Source: Cytospora piceicola (Eukaryota > Ascomycota > Sordariomycetes > Diaporthales > Cytosporaceae). Taken from it: a DNA stretch of 64,000 bases. The notes beneath the pieces were generated by a model. The model worked only from the letters and a program-made list of their open reading frames with translations, did not search any database and was not told the origin of the DNA. Shown piece by piece: positions 12,378-24,900 of the stretch. The DNA lies in the NCBI GenBank assembly GCA_023375675.1, contig JALQBC010000003.1, positions 248,001 to 312,000 on the forward strand, in the 5' to 3' direction. Within the stretch, counting starts at the first letter, position 1, and each line of letters begins with the position of its first letter. A program made the translations under genes and the position numbers.

Positions 12378-13322
12378 TGCTGCTCAGACAGGCAGATCAA
12401 GATGGTCTAACCGCGGACAAAACAGATCGATCGAATGAATTAAAGACGTGACTCGCGTCTTGTCCTGATTTGGATATTCATGGGTAGGGAGACAAGGACA
12501 GTGAGTGAGGGAGGGAGTGGCTGACGAAGGTGAGGAGGGTGTCTTGGAAAAATCGAACAGGCGAGGGGGGGGGGGCGTGGGAGAGGCGATCAATTGTGGT
12601 TGGATGTATGTCGCACGTCGCACGTCGCACGTCGTGTGTCTATGAGGCGAGGCAGTTAAGGGAAGGGAAAACGCCAGGGCCAGCCACTTGCGAGACTCCC
12701 TTGGCTTGACTTGAAAAGGAACCGGGTAAGGTAGGTTAGGTAGTGTTCGCCTAGACCACCAAGAACATCAAAACATTTGGTGGCATGGGGGGAAAAAAAA
12801 CCACACCAGCACCAACAAGGGAAGGCCAGGACGAGATACAGGAAACACACTAGGGATTGCTGTGTACACGGTTCTGACGGTCTGGTTCTGACGGCTTAGA
12901 GCGTGCGGAATGGGAATGTCTTCCAAGATTCCAAGGTTGTCTCTGGATCATTAGATACTTACTTAGGTAGATAAGGTTGGTTACGTACGTGTCCTCCCTT
13001 GTTATATTGACTCTTTGAGAAAGGGATGAAGATTGGCATGGCTCAATATTCTGTCTCGGGACATTCAGCCGGCCGACTTTGGAGACTTTGGAACTTTGGG
13101 ATGAAAATGAAATCGATGAATCGAATTATTCGATGGGGCCCAATTTTCTTTTTTCCCTCCCCTGCTGTGGGTTGTCAGGCCGTCAGCTCTGTCAGCTCTG
13201 TCGGGCTGTCAGGGTATGTCGAAAATGTAATGGTCGGTCGAGGGTTGAATTGATTGATTGATTGATGGAACGGACCACACACGGCTTCAATTGCAATGCC
13301 ACACTCGCACTTCCCCTCCCCC

Positions 13323-13323
<1 letters not shown>

Positions 13324-13394
<71 letters not shown>
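13324..13394 (+). repeat. GT dinucleotide microsatellite
   Basis: About 35 uninterrupted TG units in intergenic DNA. Such tracts are length-variable and can adopt Z-DNA. No gene is nearby. Confidence 0.98.
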
Positions 13395-13397
<3 letters not shown>

Positions 13398-14720
13398 ACC
13401 AGTGACCAAAAAGAGTGAGCATGGCAGCATGTGAGAGGAAGAGCATGTGAGAGTGGGAGAGAAAAGCACTCAGGTACCGGTACAACTTCTCCACGTTGTG
13501 GGGTTTCCCAAGGCTTGCAATGCTACCTCCCTACTGTAGGTACAGTACAGTACCTACCTGGGTATTTGGGTACCTACCTAGGTACTGTAGGTATTGAGGT
13601 ACCAGTAGCCTCGCAGGGACCCCTGATCAGTACCTGGCTCGTGTGGACTTTACACCGAAGTCGTAGTCATCGTCATCATAATTATCATCATCATCATCTT
13701 CCTCCTCCTCCTCTTCTTCTTCTTATTCTTCTTCTTCTTCCTCGCAAACATTCCAGGGGAGATAAAGACATGCGCAACCGTGATGCTGGCAGCATGGCAG
13801 CATGGCTGAACAGCCAGCTGGGTCCGGGGGGAAATTGACATACTACATACATACGTGGTAGCAGTACTATGTAACTGGTAGAAACGCTTTGGGCAGTCGA
13901 TCGGGCGATGAACCAAGATTGACTGATCTGCTTGTAAGAGAGACATCAGTAAACAATAATGAAGTCAAGTTTAGCCATGTTTACTCTTTTAGCTCCCTCG
14001 TATCCAAGTGAGCTTGAGGATAAGACAGTTCACTAACATGATTTTCAGGTACGTACTACTCGGTATCACGGTAGGAGACTGGACAGCTGGAGTGGTTCCA
14101 GGTGATACCTTGGTAGTTAGTACTGTAAATGTAGGTACATACTCAGTATAGTGTAGAACCATTCTTGGCGTGGACGGGCCGGGACGTTAATGATGTCCCT
14201 GTCCCATCTTTTTTCCCCCCCATTTCCGCGGATGTCACGGCAACCCCCAGTGCTCTTCTTCTGTCTTTGGAAAGGCACGGAGCCACATTCCGTTCCCCGA
14301 TCTCGTCACCACGCACGCAGCCAGCCCCGGATGTGCCTTATACTACACTTGGTAATACTGTGTACGTACAGTACACCACACTAGACCAGAAACGTGCATG
14401 GAAACGTGCATGCGAGACCCCTTCTGCAGGATTGCGTCAACATCTGCAGATGCTCAACTATATTCGGCGAAGACGGCGTGGGACCTCGGTATAGTGTGAT
14501 GTGTAAAAGTAAATTGGTTTGGGGGAGCCATGGATTGGATGAACCTGCCTGTGCGTGCGGTGCAATAAGAATGATGATGATAAGCGAACATTGCCCACCC
14601 ACCTGGAGAAAACTGACGACAACCCCACACCAAGACAGGCCAAATCTCTTGGGCATGTGGTCTTGTACAGTAAGTGAGTACACGACGCCTGACCAAGTCG
14701 CACAGAGAAGGTCACAGGAT

Positions 14721-14747
14721 GACTGACTGACTGACTGACTGACTGAC
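14721..14747 (+). repeat. GACT tetranucleotide repeat
   Basis: Nearly seven perfect copies of GACT in intergenic DNA. Confidence 0.95.
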
Positions 14748-17447
14748 AAGCATCCCGCGTGGTAGTGTGCCGCCTTTGTCCGTGTTCAATATTCAAATCA
14801 AACTCAGCCTGTTAGAATTGGCCGTTTCGACGTTGTTGTTCCTGAATGGCATCTGTCAGTGTCAGCCGTCGGGTATCTGCCGGACTGTCCGTATCACAGC
14901 ACCTGGGCGCCACCTGTCTTTGGTCAAACGAAAAACAAAAGGAAGAAGAAAGATGAGCAACAATGATTCATAGCCACGACGCCCGTTGCATATTCAGATG
15001 GTATGTGGTATGTATGTATGTATGTATGTGTGTGTGTGTGTACCCATATATCCAGGTACGGACGGATTATACCCATCATACACACTGTACCATACATACT
15101 TATGATCTTCAGGTGGAATCGGCTTCGTCAACTCTCTCCACACACAGATGACGCACCTGCAGGAGCCTAGGTAAGTACAGTAGTGTTGATATACACTATG
15201 TGTATGTATGTATGTAGATACATCGTAGTTGTGGGGTTTATTAGGTGTGGAGAGCGACCAGGTGGTTGGTGTTTGAGACCTCGAAAGGCTCCCCTTTTAT
15301 CTGTTTCATCAGAGATCCATCAGAGATTCATACAATTCGTTTCTCGCCCAAACTGCCTTTCACCTTTCTCATGCTTTTGCCGAGGACTCCACCAACGACG
15401 GCTCGTCACCGCCCAGCTCTTTTATGAAGCGAGTAATTTGTCTCCCAGCCTTTGAGACAAGGATCGAGCCCGCGACATTGGATCTGCACCTAGCTTTCGG
15501 CCCGGCTCTCGTCCTGATGTTGCAGTCTTGGCGTATTTGTCCTGAAAGACGACAAGACGCAGGCCGTTGTAAGGCTGTTAGGGTACAAGAGCTGTACGAA
15601 AAGAGCTGTACGAAAACATCTACAGTTCTTACTACTACCTACCTACCTACATATCTATCTACCTACCAAGATACTAAGTAGTTATGTATGATATGATACC
15701 GAGTAAAACAGAGCTGTACTCATATTCTACCACGACACCGTCTTGAATACTGAAGCAAATCTGAGATCCAAACACCCTCCCCTCTCCCCATCCTTAGCAC
15801 CTGAAGAGACAATAGCCCTTCTCACTCGGCTATCTCTTCGGGTCGAAGCTCTTCATCTGCGACCAGGACAGCAAAGCTGAGCAGAGCTGAGGGGAAAAGC
15901 AGAGTCAGGCGTGTTCACTACGTTCGTTGGCTTACACCACAACAGTGACTGTACCCCGCAACTAGCATGGCCAACCTCGCCTCAGCATACCAGAGGCGTC
16001 GTGTCTATGATGGTGTTTTGTCTGTGTTCACGGGCGTATTTTGTGTCGAGACCTCGGATCTCAGCCCTCGGTTGTTTGACTACTCAAGGGCTAACGAGAC
16101 GCCATCGTCATGCTCTGCGACATCACCACGCCTGTGCCGCAGCCTCCCTCCCCTCCTCCCCTCTTCTCATGGTTTTCGGCCTCAGTGCAGGGCGGGCATG
16201 AGCCCGGACCTGCAGGATAGCTTCTTGGAACATTCGAGGCCTGTGGTCAGGGCGTAGGTAGGGCTCGAATGTAATTGTTCCTCTGACAGTGTTATATGCT
16301 CGCCACAATGGAGCTGACGCGGTTACGAACCGCATAGTACGGATTGGAGATCACAGTACCGGTACATACCATAGACACGCAAGGCACGACCTCGGGACAT
16401 GGAAGCCAAGTGGGGTCGGAAGTGACGGCACCAGGCACTGCCAGGGGGTTGTTCAATGTTCTTGGGGTAGTTGGGGCCCCTAGTGTACCCCATTGTATCA
16501 GTATATCAGTATCAGTGTATCAGTGTGACTACCTAGGTACCTAGCGGCCTAGATACTTACGCATCCGTATCCGTACCGCGTTTTCTAACCACAACTTTGT
16601 GCGATTCATAAAAATAGCAGCCAGCTAGAAACACAATTGCTACGCCTATACATGGTAGACGGTTGACAGATGAGATCTCTCATGAGTCAAAATGTTTGGC
16701 TATTTTGGCGAGGCCAGTGGCTATCAGTCCGTTCCCGGACAGAGGACACCAACCTGTCTCTCTCTCTTGCACCGTCAGTGGATCGTGATCGAGTGTGCTG
16801 CTGCCCGGGCTGCCAGGCCTACCCAGTTGGTCTCGTACCGATACATCTGACATCCTCTCTGCCTTCCAACGTTCCCAGCTCTCACCCATCCATGCTCAGG
16901 TACCTGGCAGTACCTAGGTAGTTGCTTTTTTCCCCTCCCTCCCTTTCTCCTCCAAGAAACCTTGGAACCCTTGCAGTATCCGAGAGCCTCCCCTGGTAAG
17001 CCCCCCCCCCCCTCTTCCGGCCTTTGGAAGGAATGTGTGCGCTTAAATGGGGACGACACGACGACACGACCAGCCTTGCTTGATTCATGTGCTGAGCGAG
17101 TGTCTGGGGATGTTGCTACATAGAACTTCGGGAAATGTAGCGTACAATGTGCCCCGAGAAACCGACGGTACAAAGTGACCATCACGGACGGCACTGTCGA
17201 GCTACGTTGGGGCGGAAAGAAGATATACTCGACTCTCTTCTCATCTTTTGACTTTACCAGGCTACTCACAAGTAGTCGTGCAGCCTCACACTTCCCCCCT
17301 TCCATTCTCAGCCGAGCTGACCTCATCGTCATCCTCCTTCACATCCTATAAGCTACGGGGGCATATTTGACCTACCTACCTCGTTGCTTCTCAAATTTAC
17401 CTTTACCTCTTCCTACTCTGTGGGATCGTCCCTAAACCACCAGCACT

Positions 17448-18921
17448 ATGTCAGACTCAGGCCGGTCCGAGAGGATAGGCTCTATCGCCTCGTCCTGCAC
17501 CGAAGTTGGCGTATTGGAAGAGCACAACGAGAAGCTCGCCCAGATCCTCGACGACGAGAGCCTCCCGGATATAAAATCGACAGCGACAGCTTATCCGGAA
17601 AGCGACCATGAGCGCGAGGACGAGGAGCTGCTGCCGCAGCAGCTGGCGAAGGAGGAGCCGCCCAAGAGCAGCTTGGCGTCCTCGATAGTATGGATGGTCG
17701 TCAACACGTTCGCGACGATCGGTATTGTGAGCATATCCAGAGCAACAACCATAACCCTACCTAATTCGGCCATATCCATGTATCATCAGGAAGGGGACAC
17801 CCTCCCCCCAGCTAACACGCCACGCAGGTCTTCGTCAACAAGGCCATCTTCTCAGACCCCTCCCTCAAGCTGGCCCAGCTCACCTTCGCCGCCTTCCACT
17901 TCACCGTGACGTGGCTGACCCTCTACATCCTCTCGCGGCCCCGGTTCGCCTTCTTCGCCCCGCGGCGCGCCTCCATCCGCGAGATCGCCCCGCTCTCCAT
18001 CGCCATGTCCCTCAACGTGATCCTCCCCAACCTGTCCCTGGCCTTCTCCACCGTCACCTTCTACCAGGTGGCCCGCATCCTCCTGACCCCCTGCGTCGCC
18101 CTCATGAACTACGTCCTCTACCGCCAGGCCCTGCCCGCCGGCGCCGTCGCCGCCCTCCTCCCGGCCTGCGCCGGCGTCGGCATGGTCAGCTACTACGACA
18201 GCCTGCCGGCCGCCGACGCGAGCGTCAAGACCACGAGCGGCCTGGGCGTGCTCTTCGCCTTCACCGGCATCTTCGCCAGCTCCCTGTACACCGTCTGGAT
18301 CGCGAGCTACCACCGCAAGCTGCAGATGAGCTCCATGCAGCTGCTGTTCAACCAGGCCCCCGTCTCGGCCTTCATGCTGCTCTACGTCATCCCCTTCGTC
18401 GACACGTTCCCCGTGTGGAGCACCGTGAGCGCCAGCCGGTGGGTGATGATATTGATGGTGAGTTTGACCTGCCAGAGAGCCACCTGCCTTTTTTCTTCTT
18501 TTCCTCTTTTTTCTTCCCCTTTCATTCTTCTCACAATAAGAATCGTCCTGCATTTGGACGATTATGTCACGAGAAGAAAATAAGAAGAAGAAAAGTCATA
18601 TCATCAGAAAAGGAAGGAGTGAAAAAAATCACCGAAAGCTGACCTAAAACCAACCACGACCAGTCCGGCGGCTTCGCCTCGCTCATCAACATCTCGCAGT
18701 TCTTCATCATCGCGCAGACGGGCCCCGTGTCCAGCACCGTGGTCGGCCACGTCAAGACGTGCTCCATCGTGGCGCTGGGCTGGGCGACGTCGGGCCGCGC
18801 CATCGGGGACAAGTCCGTCCTGGGCGTCCTGGTCGCCATCAGCGGCATCATGGCCTACTCGTTCGTGATGATCAAGGAGAAGAGGAAGCAGATGCTGCAG
18901 CTGCAGCAGGGGGGCAAATGA
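17448..18921 (+). CDS. TPT-family (SLC35E-like) nucleotide-sugar or phosphate-sugar transporter
   Basis: Predicted 388-residue multi-pass membrane protein of the drug/metabolite transporter superfamily, triose-phosphate transporter branch. Exons are 17448-17726, 17828-18457 and 18664-18921, with GTGAGC and GTGAGT donors and CAG acceptors, all joining in frame. The first 75 or so residues are polar and acidic, facing the cytosol. Hydrophobic helices follow from SSIVWMVVNTFATIG onward. Family-like stretches include PNLSLAFSTVTFYQVAR, LLTPCVALMNYV and FFIIAQTGPVSSTVVGHVKT. The C-terminus is short and basic (KEKRKQ), then Gln-rich. Fungal relatives usually lie in Golgi or ER membranes and exchange nucleotide sugars or related substrates. 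The substrate here cannot be deduced. Intron 2 (206 nt) is T-rich. Convergent with the methyltransferase at 19805-21560. Confidence 0.9.
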
Positions 18922-19804
18922 AGCCTGTCTGCGCTATGTGTGGGTCCTATGGTTGTTTTGCATTTGTGGGTGTTTTTGTTGCTATCATTTCACAGTAGAC
19001 TTATAAAATCATATTTACCAAATAGGAGAAGGGGACGGGGAAGAGAAAGGGAGAGAATATAATGCCTCTCAAGAGGATTGCGGGAAGGAGTTTGCAGGCT
19101 GAACTATGATCCCCGGCCGATTAGAGGATGAACATTGAATGGGCATTGTGAATTAAACATCCGAAGAGGAGAGGCCTTGGAATAGTAGTGCGTAAATGAA
19201 TAAATACTTACACAACTAAGAAATAGCGTGCACGTTAAGGTTCAGGGTTCAGGAGTTGAGGGGACTTGAAGAGTATAGCGGGATCATACCCCCGTCCTTT
19301 GTGCATCTGGGCGTGCACTCGGAATTTGACACGGACTTCATACGAGATTAAAACCGTGCCATATTTGGAAAGCTGCATGCATCGATTGATAATTTTCTGC
19401 TTTATATACGCCGTAAGTATGTTCACTCGGGCAACCCCCGTATTGGACCTCGACATTGCCAAGGCTACCTATATGTTGAATGTCTTCGAGCTATCAAGCA
19501 TCGGCCGTCTTCTCCCAGGATTCTGCTCTGGATATATTCCAGACAATCTTCCAATTTACCCCTTGACGAGGCACAACAATCCCCTTGCCGAATCAAATAG
19601 GGAATTATTTAGTTGTACGCCACGCCTGACCAAGACTGTATGTAGATATAGAACGCCCTGGCTTCAAGGCCTTCTTGAAACCCCCCTCCCCCCTTCTAAC
19701 AAGATAAGGTGAACGGTGGGTATCTATATGTTGCAACCATATACACAAAATAATTTATGTAGTTCAAGCGAGCATGACAAAATCATCTCCCGCCCCCCCC
19801 TTCA
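18922..19804. other. AT-richer intergenic region between convergent genes
   Basis: About 880 bp holding two 3' UTRs. An open stretch at 19266-19712 lacks the codon bias of the neighbouring genes and any recognisable motif, so I do not call it a gene. Confidence 0.6.
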
Positions 19805-21560
19805 TCAGACCGGCGGCCGTGGCTGAGCCGCTGTATTAGGGTAAATATATTGCGTCCCAGGCACAGCTGGGAACGGGGGAGACGCAGGCGACGAGGCCGA
19901 CGGCGAGGGCTCGAACGGCGGCGCGGCGGCGGCGGCGGCTGCCTCTGCCTTGGGCGCCAGGGGCTTCCGGGCGATGGTGACGCGCAGGCGGATCTGGAAG
20001 CCCTTGTTGAGGGCGGGGTTGGTGGCCATGGCGATCATCTGCTGGCCGACGGACTCGCAGGCCATGCGGACGGTGGGGGCGTCCCAGCCCATGTACTTGG
20101 TGAGCAGGCGCAGGGCGTAGCTCTCGAAGCCGGCGCGGAGGGTGACGAGCCAGAGCTTGCCGAGGGGCGAGTTGGAGGGGTCCAGCGGGATGATGTGCTC
20201 GTGGACCTCGCAGTCGACGAAGCCGCCGCCCTCGAGCACCTCGGGCTCCATGTGGTCGATGCCGCGGTGCTTGCCGTGGACGAGCTCGGCCCGCTCGATG
20301 TCCTTGGCCGCCTTGTGCATGAGCGAGTGCGGCGGGAAGCGGTCGTAGAAGTTCTTCTCGCCCTCGTGGTCGTGGAACTCGAGCACCTCGACCCACCCGC
20401 CCGGCTTGAGGCACCGCAGCGTCTCGCCGTAGACGGCGGCCCAGTCCCGGAAGGTCCCCGACATGTGCCGGTAGTGCACCATGTCGAAGGTGCCGTCGGC
20501 CCAGGGCCACGGGTCCTCCCCGTCGAACACCTCGAAGTGGCAGTTGAGCGGCACCGCCCGCTCGAAGGTCGGCGAGATGTCCACCCCCGTCACCTCGCAG
20601 TCGGGCCACCGCTCCGCCATGCCCATGGACCACTCGCCCGTGCCCGTGCCCACGTCCAGGACCGCCGTCGGGGCCTCGAGCGGGATCGTCGTCAGCTCGA
20701 GGTTGAAGATGTTGAGGTAGATCTGGTGCAGGATCCGCAGCCGGTCCTGCTCGTCCTCGTCGTTGGGCATGAAGTAGTCCCGGGCGTACCGCCGCCCGTG
20801 CTCCCAGTACATGTTGGTCTCGTCTTCGGGGTCGTAGATGGATGTACCCCAGCTATTGTTTCGAGCCAAAGTCAGCCTGCGACAATCACCGCCACAAGAG
20901 GGAAAATGGGGAGGAGGGCCGATGAGCTTACAGCTTGATACCTTCGGACACGGGTGAGGACTTCTGTACCTGTCCCGACGACCTTTGGACGAGCTGACCC
21001 GAACCGTTGTTGTGCGCAGCAGTCCTGCCACCGGTCGTCGTCGTCACCATCGTCGTGCCCTTCTCCTGCTCTTCCCGACCGCTCTTCTCCTCCAGCCCTA
21101 GGGCCGCCGGTCCAGAGAGGACGGGCTGCCCGGCGTTGTGCCTGTCTACCATGTCCATGGCTTCCTGCCTCTCTTCGTCCGAGTCGTCTGCTGCTGTTGC
21201 TGCTGCTGTGCCCCTGTCGGTCCTCGCCCTCTTGTTCCGGGGTGGCTCGGTGGTCTGGTCTGGGATTGGCGGGCTCGTGCTCGGGGGGGAGGAGGGGCCG
21301 AAGTTGCCCCTCGCGTCGGGGCGCCGCGCCTTTGCTGGCGTGGGACGCGGCTCCTCGCCGTGGGTCGCCGTTGCATTTTGTCGCTGGGCCGAAGGCGCCT
21401 GGACGGATCCGGGACGCATGTCCATGCCCATGCCCACGCCCACGCCCACGGGCCGCGGTCCACCGGCAGCCGGCGTGGGCGGTGGTGGTGCTGGTGGTGC
21501 TGGAATTGTTGCTGGAGCTGCTCCGGCCCTCGTGGGTTGTTTCTTCTTGCGCGCCTCCAT
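19805..21560 (-). CDS. LaeA-like SAM-dependent methyltransferase
   Basis: Predicted 558-residue class I methyltransferase. Exons on the minus strand are 21560-20932 and 20852-19805 (donor GTAAGC, acceptor AATAG, CTGAC branch site). The first 210 residues are low-complexity (Pro, Ala, Gly, Thr, Arg) with a basic NKRARTDR patch and look disordered. The catalytic domain begins around YDPEDETNMYWEHGRRY and carries the SAM-binding motif VLDVGTGTGEWSMGMAERWP near residue 275, followed by VTGVDISP, FDMVHYRHM and LKPGGWVEVLE. This layout is typical of the fungal LaeA/UMTA group, which includes regulators of secondary metabolism, but most members have no known substrate. The C-terminus is Ala/Pro-rich. 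A second acceptor, GTCGCAG, 24 nt upstream would add eight residues in frame. Function beyond methyl transfer is not inferable. Confidence 0.86.
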
Positions 21561-21939
21561 CTGGAATGAAGGGGTCTCCGGTAGGTAGGTTACCCGTGCT
21601 TTTGCTGCTGGGGCGCCAATGTCATTCGATCGAACCCCGTTTTATTAGTCCTGCATGTGGTTCAAGGTCTTAGCAATCTTCATCCGACCTCCCGCTTCGT
21701 GCCCATCCCGAGGACAGGTCTTGTCTTCTTCTTCTTCTTCTTCTTCGACTTGGGGGAAAGAAACGTCAGGTGGTATGAAATTTCCTGCCCGGCAGGATTT
21801 CGGATCTGCGCAAGAATATAAAGAAGCGTCCTGGTTCCCTTGTCGACAGTTCGGGGGCTTTCGCAGATGCGCGGATGATCTGAGTGGTGGATGTGGGGCA
21901 AGCGTCGGCAGCAGATCCCACACCACTTGCAGTCCCGCT

Positions 21940-21993
<54 letters not shown>

Positions 21994-24900
21994 ACTTTGG
22001 TCTTGACTCTCGTCCTCTCTGATGGACTCTCCCGACTCGAGCGCTGTGCTGTGAGCCTCGGCTTTTTTGTGCTCTAGTTGCGTATGTGTGTGGATGTATG
22101 GGTGTGTGTGTGTGGGGTGTGGGAAGGCTTAAGCTTGAACTTGACAAGGTTGTTGTCCCGAGGTTTGGATTGGAAATGGACCTCTTGATGAGCGAGAGGA
22201 AGAAAACAAGACAAGGAAGACGGTAGTGATCGGAAGAGAGGGCAAGAATTGATATTTCTGAACGGCAACGCCGAGACGAGACAGGACAGGACAGGACAGG
22301 ACGAGACGGGGAACGGGATAAATTGAGATCTCACATGGGAAATGGAATGGAGTATGGAGTGAGCGAGTGTCGGTCCAGGTGAGATCGGGGGACGCACGCG
22401 GCACATCATCCCAACGGCCGGCTCTTGACTTTTCCTCTTTCCTACATACTTACATAGACTTACATAGATACTTGCTCCATGCATCTGGCATCATGGGGGA
22501 TATCTCTCCCTCCACCCATCAACTTACCCATCTACCCCATCTATCCAGGGGCGCAGAATGAGCCCTGCCCTTTTTGTCCTGCTATGTAAAAAGAAAGGAA
22601 TCCTGGCCCAGTCTTGCGCCGCCCAAGCCCACCTCTTTCGCTGCACGTTGAATCCTTTGGAACGTCATCCAACTACTTTGTCGGAACTTTCCAGACCACC
22701 CAAGAATATCTATCTATGTATCTACTATCTATATTTCTGTTCAATACGTACATAGACCACTGTATCCCCATGCTGTGAGCATCCAGACAGCCAGACAGCC
22801 AGAAAGGCCGACAAGTTTTTTTGTGGCGTGTGCCAAGTCCGGGATCCGCGCGACAAAGTATATGCTTGCTTATTGCTTGTAAATGGGATCAAATATGTAC
22901 CTCGCTCACAAGCTTGTTTCGTGTGTACCACATGTACCCGTCAACGGCGAGCTACACAAATTTGTACAATGAACAACTTCAACCAAACTTAGTTGCCTCC
23001 ATCTTTGACCATGATTACCTGAGCCAATCTTCCCTCTCTATGCGAGATCCAAAGCTCCGGCCGGAAGACAGGCTTCGTCCTTCCAGTTGTCAGCGAAGTG
23101 CCGCAGATGCTGGTACGTCAGTCATACTATTTCGGCTCTCGACAGCCTTGGCTTGGAAGTGGACTTCCGAAGGATTGAAGTTTGTCCCTTTCTTGTCAGT
23201 GGCGACTAGGGAAGGCTATTCAACTCCGTTTTCTGTTTTTGGAAACAACAGGCTACAAGTGTCATGCAACACTACAACGGACTAGATACGTACAACGGCA
23301 CCTCCTTCTCTGCTACCGTACCCCCTCCTGTCCTGAACAAGAACGACTGCATGGATATACATATGCCGTGCTGACCACCAAGGACCGTCAATGGGACCCA
23401 GCTCCACGTTCTCGGGAGAGGGTAGAGGCTGGTGATTGGTCAGTGTACTAAGCAACCAGCCTTACATGTTCAGCAGTACTGGCATTGGCTGTCTAGAAGG
23501 TTCGTTCATGATGTCTCCGTTATTGGCTGGGCGAGGGACATTTCTGAATACTCCCATCCAGAACTTTACGCATCTGAGAAATAGGAATCTATTCTTCCTA
23601 CTAATCCGGTTTGCAGGATTCACCCAGGATGCTTGGATGCTTGGTATCGAGTCCTCTCTCTGCAGACGTCAGGATACTGCAGATCAGTTCAACGGACAGC
23701 AGAGGATGGGGGCCACATGCATGTAGTGTTGCCGTACATGATGCACAACGCCGCAGGGAGGATTCGTCCGTCCGTTCCGCCACGACACAGTACGCCACCG
23801 GCAGTTCAGGACGGGCTGAGGTTACAGTTCTTCCACCCCTGTCCGTATGTCTGTCAGTCTGTCAGTCTGTCAGTCAGTCAGTCTGTCAGTCTGCCGCGCA
23901 GCAGTGTCGAAGTCGTCCAGCCCGGGAATACCGGCCTCGCCCTCTTTGTCCCGAACTTTCCGAGCAAAGAAGGCCGCGGGCCCCCGGGCTCAAGATGGCA
24001 ATGCCCGGCCCCGAGTTGGAAGCCGGGTTGCAGAACCGATGCCGGCATAACCGAACATCGAACCCACCGGCCTTGTTCGGGGAGGGAATCCACATTCCGG
24101 CTTCCTTCGTTGGGCCTTGGCGTTTCGTAGAAACGGCCAGGATTGCTGCTATCGATTTTATGCATCGCATGGGTCGCTGAAGGATTGGTTGCTCTGCTGA
24201 CCAGGAGTCTTGAGGGCGGGATGGCCTGGATGGGTGCTAACCCGTGTCCGTTTCCGTTACCCTAGGTATTTACGGCGCATGGATAATGTAAGTATTACAA
24301 ATCCGTGAACGATGGCCTTAGTTTGGCTCCGTATCATCACGGGGTCTGTTGGGCCTGAGGTAAGCCGTGGTAATGCCCTATAATGGCTTTCTCAGCCATT
24401 CTATCGGTTCACTGGGCTGGGTGTTTTGAGAACAGTCCCAGATGTATCATTTTCACTTATTTTCCCACCATCAGCATGGCTTTGAGTGAAGTTAAACGTG
24501 TTGGCCGGTAGGAGCATGTGACTGCTGCGAGCGTTGGTGTGTTGGGCCATAGAATACTGGTACCGGTATGTGAGATGACCAGGGCGTGCGGCTTGTTAAG
24601 TACCTACTTGGATAGGTAGCCATATACAACCTTGAAAGCAGTCCTTAACTTGTGTTGCAAAAGAACTGGCAACAGCATAGTTCGGCGAAGCACTCGAGGG
24701 TGGTGCTGATCACATTAGGATCTACAAGTTCCCCTTTGGCAATGCCGTTGGGATAACAAATGAATGGATAGATGAAAGTCCGCGGGTCCTTCTACTGAGA
24801 TATATATGTTTGTAACATTCCACCTTTACGCATCAGCCCTGTTCAGCTCTATATGGTGGTAATAATCTCTTGCTTCTTTCATTAGCCGAAAGCAACCGAG

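Larger units (their letters stand above)
12040..17447. other. 5.4-kb gene-empty, microsatellite-rich block
   Basis: No ORF with family resemblance, convincing codon bias or splice structure was found. The block contains a TAG/TAA-type trinucleotide tract (12287-12377), a CGCACGT repeat (12611-12634), a long GT tract (13324-13394), a CTT/CTC tract (about 13690-13745), a GACT tract (14721-14747), TATG/TG tracts near 15005-15050, and clusters of TACCTAGGTA-like motifs (13531-13602, 15166, 16531-16544, 16911). The ends must hold the promoters of the flanking divergent genes. Confidence 0.65.

Noticed and set aside
15967..16257. 96-codon ATG ORF in the gene-empty block
   Set aside because: No codon bias like neighbouring genes, no recognisable motif and no supporting splice context.
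19266..19712. 148-codon plus-strand ORF between convergent genes
   Set aside because: AT-rich codon use unlike the other genes, no motif, and it sits in presumed 3' UTR sequence.
17448..21560. Secondary-metabolite cluster (transporter plus LaeA-like methyltransferase, with a dehydratase nearby)
   Set aside because: No backbone synthase, oxidase or pathway transcription factor is present, and the neighbours are housekeeping genes.
21600..21650. Possible tRNA T-arm words (TTCGATCGAACC-like) here and near 25370
   Set aside because: No paired T-arm stem, acceptor stem or A box could be built around them; I found no credible tRNA in the window.
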